Shown here piece after piece: positions 49,669-63,500 of a stretch of DNA of 64,000 nt. The translations under genes and the position numbers were made by a program. Below the pieces are notes generated by a model. That model saw only the letters and a program-made list of their open reading frames with translations, was not told where the DNA came from and did no database searches. The stretch is from Dioscorea cayenensis subsp. rotundata (Eukaryota > Streptophyta > Magnoliopsida > Dioscoreales > Dioscoreaceae). The DNA is taken from assembly GCF_009730915.1 (NCBI RefSeq), contig NC_052492.1:186001-250000 (forward strand), in the 5' to 3' direction. Every line of letters begins with the position of its first letter. Positions within the stretch are counted from its first letter, which is position 1.

Positions 49669-51630
49669 TGGAGATGGCGGTGATGGATGGAGTGGATTTT
49701 AGTAAACTTCCAGAGGGATGCATCTCGAATGTGTTGTCGTTAACCTCGCCTCCAGAGGTATGTAGGTTTGCGATGGTTTCCCATGTCTTCTTCTCAGCCG
49801 CCGCCTCCGACACAGTCTGGGAACGCTTTATTCCTTCCGATATCGACGAGATCTTGTTGCGCGCCGTCGATCACATCGAATGCTCGTCCAAACGGGAGTT
49901 GTACTTCCGCCTCTGCAATCCAATTCTCATCAATGATGGCAAGATGGTAAATCATGGATTTTTCTTATAGCTGTTTTTCAATTTTCAATTGATGATTTGT
50001 TCTAGGTTTCTTTACTCTTTCTCTTTAAAGTTACCCAAATCTATCAATTGTTATTTGATTGTTATAAATGAATGGTTTTGATGCACGATTTTTTTTTTTT
50101 TAATTTACTTGGATGGATGGCAGAGTTTTTTCTTGGAGAAATCAAGTGGGAAGAAGTGCTACATGTTGTCGGCGAAACTGTTGTCAATTACATGGGCTGA
50201 TACTTCGCATTACTGGAGGTGGATTTCTGTTGATAATACCAGGTTTTTTTTTTCTCTCTCTCTCTCTTTTATTACTTATTTTTAATTATTTTTTTCATTT
50301 ATTTATCTCATTTAAGTGCCTATTGATTCATTTGTTTTGTATATATTTTATCTATTTTGGAATTAATTAATTTTTGTAGCATTTACTACCATTCACTGTA
50401 TCTGTTTGTTTCTTTTAGTAACTGAAGGGATAACATACATTTGCACTGAATAGTTTGGTACCCCAAACCAAATTACTTGTATTTTATAAAATTTTTTTTT
50501 TCAAAAAACTAGTAGAATTTGAATTATGAATATGAGGGAATGAACTGTGTGCTATTGCAGGGTGTTACAACATCTTGTATTTTGGTGGTAGTGAGTATAT
50601 TTTCAAAAGTGTCAATGTAATAGTTGAATTGTTTTCATTCATAATGGAAAGTTGCAGAACACTGTTAGTGTTTGTGGCAAAATAGCTTGTTTATATTTTT
50701 AGATAAAGTGGTTTGTTATTATTTCCACAGTAAAACAATAACTCGAGATGGTTTAAATCAGGTTTGTCAGGTGAAAATAATTTCGGCAGACAAGTCTTAC
50801 TTATTAAGTTGATCTTATATTCACTCACTTGCCCTTGAATGATAATTTATGGGATTATGTTTGAAACACAAATGTTGAAGTAAAGGATTGGTCTATTTTT
50901 TTTTTATTCAAAAATATGGATAATTGATCTCAATTTCATCTGAAAAACAAAGAATAAACAATTTGTCTGAAAAGTATGCATAAACAATTCAACCAATCTG
51001 TATAGTTTTATAATTAAGAAATCAGGGTAAGTTGCATTGTCTGTTAAAAGAACAAAAGGCATTTGGGTGGTTGTTTAAGTACAACAGAGCGTTGATGTTG
51101 TTGGTCTGGCATGTGTGTGTGTATATATATACAGGTTCGAGGAGGTGGCAGAACTATTAGATGTGTGTTGGCTGGAGATCCGTGGATCGCTGGACACTAG
51201 GCAGCTATCACAGCTTACCAAATACGCTGCATATCTGGTCTTCAACCTCACAGAAGCCTCTCGTGGCCTGGATCACCCATCTCAGGAGACATCGGTGAAG
51301 CTAGGAGCACATGTCTCCTCTCACATTACTCGCTTAATGACCCCCCTTGAAACTGAATATAGTGCATATGGATATGATTGGATGGAGAACGAGCTGAGTG
51401 ACCATTCTGACAATGATGATTATGAAGATCTAGTGGCTCAGGTCATAGAATTACAGAGTACCACTGAAGTTGTCTCAAGAGAGGATGGCTGGATGGAGAT
51501 TGAACTTGGTGAGTTTGACACTGAATGTGGTGATGATGGGGAAGTGGAGATGAACTTCATGGAGATCAAAGGAGGCCATTGGAAGCGTGGCCTCATTGTC
51601 CAAGGTATTGAGATCCGTCCTAGAAAGTAA
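49662..51630 (+). CDS. F-box protein PP2-B-like, copy 2 (299 aa)
   Basis: Same role and plan as copy 1: SCF adaptor with F-box and PP2 lectin-like domain. Exons: 49662-49946, 50124-50242, 51135-51630; the first two exons have exactly the same lengths as in copy 1 (285 and 119 nt). Total 299 aa. F-box at about 12-56 (FSKLPEGCISNVLSLTSPPE). PP2 domain from KKCYMLSAKLL through LDVCWLEIRG to GLIVQGIEIRP. Its linker differs from copy 1: it is acidic (MENELSDHSDNDDYED) and looks like a partial duplicate of the following GWMEIELGEFDTECGDDGE strand. The start could also be the Met codon at 49674; the first is used for length equality with copy 1. Confidence 0.92.
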
Positions 51631-51837
51631 GTTTTAGTCTTGCATCACTTTTCTGTCAAGCTTTCCTATGTATAACTTTCACCTATTGTGTTAAATATGT
51701 TTGGACTTTACTTAAATAATTATACAATAATAATAAAAAAAAAACCTCATTGTTCATATGGATAAACTTGTAACAGTGTTACTTTTATTTTTATTTTTTG
51801 TTTTATGAGTCATTATCAAACAGATGTGTTTCTTTCT

Positions 51838-53810
51838 ACCTGATACTTGTGGTCTTTAAATAAATAGTATCTGCAACTGATTTTGAACAATTAAGCCATT
51901 GTATGTTTTTCTCCCTTTATTTTAGGATGTGCATGGCAAAACGTTAATTGCAGATAAAAAAAAAGTAAGAGAAAGCATAGAACAGAGAGACAGACACAGG
52001 AAGAAGAGAAAAGATTAAATAGGTGTATAAACAGTATAAGAACTATTGTATTTAACTGGATGATAAGGTTGTAGGTTGGTTTATATTTTGTTTATTTTCT
52101 TCTCCCGGCTGGTTGTAAATAGCTTTTGATGGTTGTGATTGGTTGGGATGCTGTTATGAATACTGTACATTCTTATTTTTTTTAAAAAAATTACTGTTGA
52201 AATTACTATTTATTAAATTGAAAGATTTGTAGCATATTGTAGCACATTCATTATTTCTTCATGACTTAGCAAACATTGAACATGTGATTAATATATTCTC
52301 TGTTTTATTTTATCTCTTTTAACTTTGAAGGCTTCTTTAACTCATGCTTGCAAATAACAAGTTCAAAATTATGTTATGATTATGACCACTGTGAAGACAA
52401 TTAAAAGCATCTATTTGGTTGAGAAATCTATTTGATCAATTTTACAAAAAGCATACAGTGTCATACGCATTTCTTTAGTTTTTGGATTTTTATAGGAGAA
52501 TGAATCACAAAGTCTTTCTTTGTAATTTCTTTATAATTTCTTTATTTTTTTTTTCTATCAACTGATTAATATAAGGAAGAATAAATAAATAAATCTGTGA
52601 TTTATTCACATTTATTTAAAAAACAATAATAAATAAATTAAAAGGTTTTTAATTCAGTGATATTAACTTTGCTATGAAAAGTATAGTGAAATATCTCAAA
52701 TTTAAGTTTAACCATATTTATATGGTGGTGATGAGTCTTTAATATGAGTATTGATTTGTAACTCCTGAGGATGCATAAATCACATGATTAATTTTTTAAG
52801 TCGGTCTTTAACTAATTCTATTTATCACATCAAAATAAATAAATAATAAATCACAGAGTTACACAATCACACATAGACGTACACTCACAATTTGTGAATA
52901 TTGTTGTTGATTAGGTTCTTAGAGGCGGCGAAGCCGGTGGACAGGATGATGTAAAAAATTTAGATATATCTTGTTGGGCATTGGTTGTAGCAATTGATTT
53001 TTAACTTTATTTTCATGAACAAATCATGGAATAATTATATAAAAATATGAACTAATTTTTTGTATTTATATAATATTTGATATTCCATATTATAAAAAAT
53101 AAAATTTGTTTTCAAAATTAATAATATATATATACATATATTATAAAAACGACAATAGTTATATACATCAATACATGCTCATAGGCCACAGGTCTGAAAT
53201 AGATCATCCATTTTATACATCCTCGCTCAAAGATATGACATTTGAACTACAAATTTATACTAGTAATTGAAAATTTCTTAATATTATAATTTTTTTTTGA
53301 CAAAAACGACAAGCACTAAATCAGAAGACATGTAAATGTAGAAGTGCATCAGTTACGATGATTTAAATAACCTTTTAGGGATAAACCCCTTTGCCAAGCA
53401 ATCATAGAGGGGAGACCTGACAAGAGACGTGAATACCTGATTTATTTAGTGATATTTATCCTGGTTTATTTTATTTTATTTTATTTTTTTGACAAAAACG
53501 ACAAACACTTTTAAAATAGAAATAGATATATATATTTAAATTACTGAAAATGTGATTAATTTATTCCCTGTTTTATTGTTACCTCATCATATATATAGGC
53601 CGTCATCATGCTTGTAGCGTAGAATACCTTATTTAGTTACTCTAATATAATCAATCTATCTCTTTGATCTCTCTAATATAATTTGTCTTTAAGCGTGGTC
53701 TCATTGTCCAAGGTATTGAGATTCATCCTACAAAGCTTTAGTCTTGCTTCACTTTTCTATCAAGTTTTTCTATGTATAACTTTCACCTATTGTGTTAGAT
53801 ATAATATTGA
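51838..53810 (+). pseudogene. Mosaic F-box/PP2 pseudogene fragment between copies 2 and 3
   Basis: This stretch holds pieces of another PP2 copy. 51838-51935 and 52225-52530 match intron 2 of copy 3 (55040-55150 and 55262-55600, for example GAGAAATCTATTTGATCAAT). 52889-52960 matches the intron 2 / exon 3 junction of copy 3 (GATTAGGTTCT then GAGGCGGCGAAGCCGGTGGA) and soon meets a stop. 53540-53600 again matches copy 3 intron 2. 53691-53810 matches the end of exon 3 and the 3' UTR of copy 2 (CGTGGTCTCATTGTCCAAGG). The F-box exon and most of the PP2 domain are missing. It is therefore a decayed duplicate broken up by deletion and rearrangement. Confidence 0.8.
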
Positions 53811-54245
53811 ACTTTAAAAAAAATAAATGACTTCTTCGTCATGTGTGTGTGTATATCATTTAACTATTTAGAAATTGAAAGTACAACACAATAATATGTT
53901 AATTCCTGATATTATATATTATAAAATAAATTTATGCAAACACTAAAAAAAAGAAACAACCAGTTTAATCAAATTTAAAATATTGAAAAACATAAATAAA
54001 AAAAAAAAAAAAACTTTCTTAAAAAAATGAAAGAGTGCGTAAGCAATTTCGGTATTATTCAAGGGGTGTCATGTAAAACTCTCTTGAAATTTATATTTAA
54101 ATTTATTTAAATCTTTAAAAATGACGTGTCTTCATTCATTCATTCACTGACGGCTTTTGGTGATGAATAGTTTCCAACACGCGTCCTCGTTCTCATCGCC
54201 TTCGCTCTGAGAATCGCCGGAGAAAACGGGAGAGAGGCGGCGGTG

Positions 54246-56137
54246 ATGGTGGATTTCGGTAGATTGCCGGAGGAATGCATCTTGCATGTGCTGTCCCGAA
54301 CCTCACCGGAAGATGTTTGCCGGGCAGCCATGGTTTGCCCGGTTTTCCGTTCCGCCGCGAACTTCGACTTCCTCTGGGAAAAGTTTCTCCCTTTCGATGT
54401 GGATGACATCTTATCGCGCGCCGTTGATCGCATAGAGTACTCGTCCAAGAAGGAGTTGTACTTCAACCTCTGCGATCCAATTTTCATCGATGATGGCAAG
54501 ATGGTAAAGCATCGATGCTTGTTCTGTTTTCTAGGGTTTCTTCAATAGAATGATATAATCTAGGGTTCTTGTTGTTTGGATTGAGTTAAAAATATGATCT
54601 TTTTGACAGAGCTTCTGCTTGGAGAAATCGAGTGGGCGGAAGTGCTACATGTTGTCGCCCAAACTGTTGCGCTTAGAGGGCTTTGAATGGATTTCTCTTC
54701 GTGATTCTAGGTTTTCTTTATACCTCATTTATTGTTTATCTATTTTTTTTCTTTTACTGATTTTGGATGGATGCCTTTCTTTCTCTGTTTTTTAATGTAT
54801 TTTATCTAAAATGATTGCTTAGATATCTCTGTTTATGAAGCTCAATTTTCTAATTGTTTTTTGGAAATATAAATGGTAGGGTTAGTATGTTTAATAGTTG
54901 AGAATAACCTTGCTGTTAATTCTTAGTTTCCCTGTTTGATTTTCAATGTGATAAACCAGCCCTTATTTTGATCTTCTTTATTTGTGACATTTTGAGAATA
55001 TTGTGAAAAAATTTGTATCCCTATAACAAGGTTGAAAGGTATATACTTGTGGTGGTCTTTAAATAGTATCTGCAAGTGATTGGAAGTGTTTATTTGAACA
55101 ATTAAGTAAGCCATTGTATAATTTATTTCCTTTATTTTGGGAAATGCATATATATATATATGATCCTTGCCTTGTGAATTTGCTTTCAATTGACTTGCGT
55201 TTAATGAATGGAATTATTGTTTGTCGATTTTCTATTCTAATAATATTTATAAATATATTTTAGCACATTCATTATTTCTTCAGATACCAAGTAACAGCAG
55301 GTTTTAAAATAGAAAGAGATGTAAATGTTCTGATTACTTAGCAAACACTGAAAATGTGATTAATTTATTCCTTGTTTTATTGTTCACCTCTTTCAACTTT
55401 GAAGGCTTATATAACTTACGCTTGCAAATAACAAGTTATATGAAGATTATTACATTGGTCATCTCAAGAAAAAGTTATACAAAAAGCATCTATTTAGTTG
55501 AGAAATCTATTTGATCAATTATGCAAAAAGCACACAATGTTGTATGTATTTTTAGTTATTGAATTTGTACGAGGGAATGAATTGGGAAGTCTTTCCTTTT
55601 TATTTCCTTCTTGTTTCTCTTTCTCTTGAAGGATGTATGAGAAATAACAATACAGAATTGCTTAGCAGCACATAGGGGAGCACTAACAATTTATGGATAA
55701 TGTTACTGATTAGGTTCTCAAAGGTGGCGGAACTGGTGGACGGGCCTTGGTTGGAGATATACGGGACACTGGAGACAAAGATTCTGTCACGGGAGACCAC
55801 GTACGGGGTACACCTTGTGTTCAGCATTGTTGAACGGTCTCGTGGGCTGGATAGGTTTCATAAGGCAACTGTGAAGCTGGGAGGCAATGTCTCACACAGA
55901 GTGGGTCGTTTCCGGGGAAGGAAAAGAAAACAACCATCATCCAATGGTAGTAACCTAGCAGCAGTGGAGGTGATGGAGCCTCACAGGAGGCCGGATGGAT
56001 GGATGGAGATTGAGATCGGTGAATTTTATACCAGAGACGGTGATGACGGTGAGGTGAAGATGTGTGTGGTAGATAATAATGCCCGCCACATCAGTGGTCT
56101 CATCGTCCATGGTATTGATATCCGTCCTAAATGCTAG
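54246..56137 (+). CDS. F-box protein PP2-B-like, copy 3 (260 aa)
   Basis: Third intact member of the tandem cluster. Exons: 54246-54503, 54610-54710, 55714-56137; frames join to 260 aa. F-box at residues 4-48 (FGRLPEECILHVLSRTSPED). PP2 domain from GRKCYMLSPKLL; exon 2 is 18 nt shorter than in copies 1 and 2. Conserved strands include GPWLEIYG, TTYGVHLVFSIVE, GWMEIEIGEF and GLIVHGIDIRP. The linker is short and basic (RGRKRKQPSS). It lacks the N-terminal Met/Glu-rich stretch and the GA leader of the other copies. It is the most diverged of the three. Confidence 0.9.
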
Positions 56138-57592
56138 AAACCATAGATGTGCCTGTATTCATGTTGGTTTTGTATTGTCTTAGCTTTATGTTCTTGTGCC
56201 AGTTTTGTGCTAGCTGATGACATGTTCTTTAACCCCAGACATATATATTATAAATAATGGTGATAAAAAAGCATATTCTTGTTTTTTAAGATTGATTGAT
56301 TTTTGGTTCAGAGAACTTCATTTCTGTGTTTGTATATATATTGGCAGCCGCAGCATGATGGTCAAAATGTTCAAATGTGAACAATTTAACCAGGCAACCG
56401 CAGTATCCATGGGCAGGTGGGAGAATGATTTTAAATCTGTATATTTCACAGTATCTATATGTACTCAAGTCTGTGACTTATTAGTCGTCTGGTGCACTTC
56501 TAGTGGTACATTCTTTAAAGGATCATTTGAATGTATATATTTTTTTAGAAAGAACACAAATTTTCCCGGGATACCCTTTGAAATTTTCAAAATTTGCATA
56601 GTGTGGCCGCACTTCCAGAGATAAATGTGTGCGCTTGCAGATGTGCCTTTATGTCCCCATAAAACATCAAAATTTGCAAGTGTATGCGTTACCTCTTAAA
56701 TAACATGAATTTTTGGATGTGTGATCCCAGAGTTATAATTACAACTAAATTTATTTTCAACGGACAAAAGTACCTTTATTTTTAACCTCTACTCCGGTTT
56801 TTCCTCTCTCTCCCTTCTCATTCCTGTTGTCTTCTCTCTTCTTTTTCTTACTCTCTCATCTCTCTTGTGTATAAAAGATTAAGGATATATAAAGAAAGGG
56901 TAAGTAAAAGCAGTTTTGGAGAAAGAGGAGATTAACACGAAGGGGCGTTATAGACTTATAGTAGGAGAAAGAAAATTTGTAAGGGTGAAAGAAAGACATA
57001 GAAGAACGACAAAAAGATAAATAAATAAATAATTATTTTTCTCCTTTTAATTGAGTTTCACTTGTCAAAAATTAAATATATATTTACACACATATTTTCT
57101 CCTTTTAACACAAATTAAGAATATCTTTGAACAAGTGGTTTATTCATTTTTTTTCAATATATATATATAGCGTACATCAAATAAAATATCGGCTATAATT
57201 TGATTAAGCAGATTGCATATTATTTTTTAATGATAATCTTTTTAACATTTTTTATCAAAAAAGTCAAAAGTTCTGAGAAAGAAAAAAATCATATTAAAAT
57301 ATTAAGGCATACACTAACACAAACAAAACTCCACACAATCACACGGACGTGAGTGAAACCACATCTGACTGCCATAATTAAAACTATCAGATTAAACAAC
57401 ACTAACCAGTATCAGTCCACAGTATGTGGAAAAAATCACCAAAATATCTAATAAAATAGTCTTTTTACAACAAAAAAAAAAAAATTTATTTTTAACACCC
57501 CTTGTCAAAAGAATCGATTCATTCAAATCAACCTCTCACTCCTTTGAGCAAGGACTAATGTTTAGGGTAACAAAGGCCGGTATTTAATATAC
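56138..57592. other. Convergent intergenic region between PP2 copy 3 and eIF2B-epsilon
   Basis: About 1.45 kb, AT-rich. A 135-codon open frame at 56217-56624 has no family resemblance and mixed composition, so it is not called. A CT-rich stretch at about 56790-56875 is simple sequence. No terminal repeats or RNA genes seen. Confidence 0.4.
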
Positions 57593-60500
57593 TCAGTCAT
57601 CTTCATCTTCATCTTCATCTTCCTCAGAGGCCTCTTTTAACCACTGCACACAGTATAAACATTCCAGTTAGTGAATTAAGGTGCAAATGATGCTTTCAAA
57701 ATCATATAGTTGAAAAGGATAAGACAACCTTGACTATTTGTCATGATCACACATTTTTTAGTAAGATGCAGCAATAAGAGGATTCAACAAGTTGTTAGAG
57801 ACATGCATACCTTGATAAAATGTTCTGCCTGCTTGACAAAGATCTTATCTGATTCGTCTGCACCTTGTTTCTCATTTTCCCAGGAGAGAATTGCATCTTC
57901 TGTTATAATGTCCTCCTCATACAGGTGGTGCAATATCTACCAATACAATAAGCACACATTCAAACGAGTATAGGCAGAAGAAATCTGACAAGAGTTTAGA
58001 AGAATTAGAAGATTAAGTAACAACAGCATCATTATTGATTCCACACATCTTTTTGTGTAACCAGAGAATGGAAGTTCAGGGTTGCAAACTCATTTATAAA
58101 GAAAGAAAAGCAGCTCTAGAAATCAAGGCATAATTCTTATTGATAATAGCCATATAAGTAGTTTCCAATTAAAACCATACTAAGACTAATCCAAAATGCA
58201 CAATCACAGGCTTGTTCAAGAAAGAAACCAATATTCCTTTGCCAACTAATGCATCAATTCATTCACTCCAATAGTATTTATAACACAACTCTTTGCAGAG
58301 AAACCACATGTAGACATTCGTTTCCCAATTTGCTTGGCAAGTGACAGCAACTAATTAAAAATGAGTAGATCATTTTTTTTATTCCTAACAGGATAAATTG
58401 TTGTTCCACCAAAGAAATTATTTAGTTTGGTCGATATAGACCTCATCCAAATGCAATATTTGTTTGAGCAAGCCACATACTTACATCTGTAAACAAAAGA
58501 CGGAATTCTCTGATGGTCTCTAAGCAAATCTCCTCAAATTTCATTATAACTTCAATCTGTTGACACAAATTCATGGAATTTATAAGATCATTCAGAGACA
58601 AGGTTCAAACAACAAACCGATTTTCATAACAAAAACATAAAAATACAAGAAAAAGAAAAACTTATCACGTGTAAAGATCGTATATATATTGGAATGGCTG
58701 GGGAAAAAATCCAAGGAGACTAGATAAAATAAGAGTAGAACTGTAGAAGTACCTCTTCATCCTGGCTCTTAATATAGTTCTTCAAAAGATTCTTCCACTT
58801 GTTAATTTCCATCTTGGTATTTGCAGATAGCTCAGCTGCATTATATGAGGCATCATAAGAACAATTTAATTTTTTTGGGGAAGAGGAGCGGGGCGAACCC
58901 ACTCGAGACCCAGGGACGTGCACAAGCCTCGGTGGAACAAATGGGGACGGGGCCACGCTCATGTGGGCGCTGAAACCACCCGTACACAACCACTATTCAC
59001 AACTCCCAGAAATGTGCCCTCAGCCGAGAATCGAACTCTCACCACTCGGTGAGAGCTCTATCAACGACCCGTGTACCAATAGACCCGACGTCGTTGACAT
59101 AAGAACAATTTAATTAAAAGAAAGCAAATATAAGCTCTCTAGATTGGAGAAACATGTTGCAAATGGTAGCTTTTATCAACTCCAAGTGATAGGTTTCATA
59201 GGTTGAAGAAAATAGAGTGGAAAAGTACAAAATGCTAGTGATGACCCACATGTTAGAAACAGGTCAAAAGAAGCCAGCAAAAGAAGACTCAAATTTTGAA
59301 GCACTCACTGTTATTAGAGTAGGAAATATCCGAAGCTGACTTCATAATAGCATAAAACAGTGCACCAGCACAATCTGCATGTGACATATTGTATGACAAC
59401 CTGAACATGTTGCAGTATAGTTACATAGTAATAGTAGTTACCCAAAAGAATGTAACACAATTTTCAAAAGTAAAACATATTGAAAAATTAAAATAAATGG
59501 TAGAAAAGCTCAAGTTTAGCGACCTTCAAAAGTAAAACATAGTGAAACAGTACAATAAATAGAATAAAGACACTCAAACCTCAATTGCATACATGACAAG
59601 ACATAAAATACTTGTTGCAAGGTGTAGTATAGCCCCATTTACATTCTAACTTAAAGTCCCTATTTATATACATATCGACAATCTCTAGTGAGTTAGACCA
59701 GAACTGAAAAGTAACAAAAACAATTGAAACTGAGGAAACAAGACAGCTTTCACATGAGTAGCAAATAATTACCAGAAATAATCATACTGAGAAGACAGAT
59801 TTTACCGTAGTGAACTAATTTCTAAAATCACATTTTGAACGTCAACTCCAGCAAGAGCCCTACGGAAAGTTGCCTCAACCTAAAAGTTGCTAAAATTAGT
59901 ATGAAAAATACTAACATAAGCAATAATCAATTGCTATGTGGCACTGCTTAGAGCATGCATACAACAATTACCTCATTTTCAAAATCAGCAGAATCATGAT
60001 AATCTTCCCCCACACCTCCATCAAAATCAGTACCATCAGAATCAGGAATTAATTCTCCAGAAGCTGGAATACTGCTTTCATCTTGGTTAACTTCATCATT
60101 ATCATCATGAGCACTTTGAGAGAACTTCTCAAGTTTTTCTTTAGGGATTGGTGCAATCGAAAATCTCCACTCTTCATCATGTTCTGCCTCAGAAACTGAC
60201 CATATGTAACCAACTCCAGAAATACCAACCTAGACATCACCAGCAAGTATTAGAATGAAGCATAGAGATAGAAAAAGATTACACGAGGGATAGAAAAAGA
60301 TTAGTGTCACACATGAGGCTGAGCTACTTTGAACTCACATACCAGTATTTAATTTTTGTAATACATGATCATTGCCCAACGGAAAAATTTTGAGATTTCA
60401 GTTAAAAACAACACTGTAAATGCAACTCTACAATGTTGTCAAGTCTTTAACAAGAGTTCCTACCCAAAGATTCTTCATAAAGTTAGGGGAAGTATTCCTT

Positions 60501-63500
60501 GTTCCAAAGATTTTGCTGAATTTTGAACATGAACGTGAAATTTAAAAGAAAACATGGTATAAAACAAGAAAACAAAGGTGTCTTGATATCTGCAATATCG
60601 GTTTAGGTAATGCCAGTAGCCTGGTAGGGGAGTAGGGTGATGCATACCTTATTTGCGTCTGAGCCTGGTACATCTAGCATATCGGACAAAAGATCCTGAT
60701 TTCGAGCATTTGCCACACTTGAAATTGCTGCAAATAAAAAGGTAAAGTAAGATACCATACAGAAAAGATACAAAAGAAGCATAATTCAAACAATGATCAA
60801 AATGATCAGTCACACACTAAACAGCCCCATAGACTATAAGTGAGAAAGACAGTCAAAATAGGGAAGAAACATTGTCAACAAGTAGGCAACCACACATTAG
60901 GGAGATTAAGCCAAAGAGGTTCCCCAAGAAGTAAGACATCAGTGAGCGTTTCAATAGTGCACATATAATAACATGTTGACTTACATGGACTTTCAATAAC
61001 TCCACCGGTGGCATCAGCATACTCCAGCTCCTCATCACTATCTTGCTTGCATGGTTGAGGAAGTACGGAAACTTTTGAGTAAGCAGGAATGACAAGCTTC
61101 TGCCCAACCTCAACCTATAGGATGATGATGATGATCAAATTTTCTTAAAAAAAAATTGATATGTAAAGGAAAGACATAGGCGCATATATTAGCAGCATGC
61201 CAAAATTTGCACATTAATTAGAGAAAGGAGTTAATTGAAAAGGGTCTTGTATGCATATAAAACCCCACAAATAAGCATGTACCAACCCATGAGTTCTGAA
61301 CTAAGACGTGTGTAGGCAAGGTTAACACCGTGAAATCTAATAATCACTCATTATCCATCTCTCAAAAAAATTACATATTTGGCAAATCATAAGGCTTGGA
61401 TACAACATGCGAGATTATAAGCATTAGCGAGCTTGCAATTATAATCAGTAATCGCCCAAGTTAGATACATTAAATGAGGCATGCTAATGTAAGATTGAAC
61501 TGTCCAAAATTGATAAAGCTGATTTTGAACCAAGAATATAGTGGAAAAAAAAGGTCAAAACTCATTTGCTACATATTGCAAAAAATTATTAATCCAAAAC
61601 GCTGGTAAACATGCAAGCATGCAGGTCACATTTTTCTAAAAATAAGAACACCAGATACGCATTCGTTTAGCAATACACACCTTAAAAGATAATATAACAC
61701 CAGATTCCAATATTACACCAGCCTTCAGTTGTACCCCATCACTAACCAATGCATGACTTAGCTTACACCCATCTTCAATTGTGACATTATCCCAAATGTA
61801 GGAACTTTCGATCACAACATTCTTCCCAATAACGCATCTTTGACCAATAACTGACGTTGAGATATGACTATGATCACCAATAGTGGTTCCATTTCCAACA
61901 AAAGAGAAGGCACCAACATGCGCAGAGCGTGATAGGATGACATCTGAAGAATTATTTATACATTAGTCAAGTAAAATTATAACTCTTGCAATACAGGAAT
62001 AGATGAAGACAGTGATATCAATGATGATGAGAATTATCAAAAATAAGAAGAATTTATAAATGAAGAAAACAGAACTCAAATGTTTATAGATCCATGAAAT
62101 AGTAAAGGCATTCAACACAAGAAATACTAAACTTAACAAACAAACATCCTCACTAGAAAGAAAAGTTAACTCTATTCTTTGGAAGTGGAGGATTTCGGCC
62201 CTTGTCAAACAACAGGAGAAAAAAATGGAGCCTGGCTTTTAGCATGTGAAGCAAATATTATCAGAGCTTTCTCAGAATATCAAAAATATGACTTTTACTA
62301 CTTCATTGAGCATAACAACAAGAAGTCAACAAAAGGCATGCATATGTATCTGCATAGCACAGACAAAAGTGCAATGAAACTATGAAAGAACAAATTGTCT
62401 CTCACCAGGAGCTCGATAGATTCCTTGTCTTTCAAGCTTAGCCTGATAGCCAATTCCAAGATATTGAACATCTGGAACAAATGGATACGTCCACCTCTGG
62501 ATTATATCTTTGCTGATTGTATCATAGCTCCTGAAATTCTCTACTCTAGCCGCATAACTTGCATGAGTCTCATACGTAAAAATTTTATATCCCATAATCT
62601 GAATGAAATAGATAGAAAAGTAGATTAATGCATAAGTTCCACTAAAATGATACGAACAATTCAAATAACAGATACGAACAGAAAGACCAATAAACATGGC
62701 AAGACAGTGAGGAAAGAGAACAATGCCATCAGAACATGACCAGTATGCACTGCCTCTAAATCAGAGAGAAGAACAGTATGTCAAAATAAAGCCTTTTTGT
62801 ATTCTCAAGAGAAATATAGATTGAATATTGCAATTGATTATTGGTCCAAAATGTGGCACAACCTACAAGTTGAGACTCTAAAGAAAACTTTAAGACACTT
62901 CCTGAATAGGCAACCAAGCAATGATAATATAGTCTTACATCATCAACAAGCAATCCCTTCACAAAATGACGGCGAAGATGTTGATAATCGAAATTATCTG
63001 TGAAAAGACTAAGAACTTCAGGAGAGCATATATCTATGAAACAATCCTGAAAAAAAAAAAAAAGAAAGAAACACTTAATCAGTAAGCAATCAATCTCAGA
63101 TGAGTACATAGAAAGGAAAATAATTTATTGCAATCAATTACACAAACACAAAAAAATGACCTGTTTATCATTGTGCAAACGAAGAGCCGGATTTTCCATG
63201 AGCAATGTCTTATCCAATGATATGACCCGCTGCAAGTGATCTGCCTTGTCCTCGTAGTACAAAAGCTCCTTCGTCTCTGGATGGATGCCGATAATAATCT
63301 CATCAGTGCCAAGCCTGGTCTGAAGGGTTGTAGAAGAAGGCTTCGCATGCTTGATGACCATTGTCATTACAGCCAGCGGATCTTTCTTCCTCCTATCCTT
63401 ATGTTCTTGAAGAGCCTGAGTGAGGTCCATGTTGCTGACAGTGTCGCCACTAACAAGGATAAAATCTCCACGTATCTTGAACACATCAAACAGCAAAACA

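Noticed and set aside
49415-49813. 132-codon minus-strand frame rich in Ser-Leu repeats
   Set aside because: It is the antisense of the GA leader and first exon of F-box/PP2 copy 2.
56217-56624. 135-codon open frame after F-box/PP2 copy 3
   Set aside because: No family resemblance, no splice partners and mixed composition; likely chance in AT-rich DNA.
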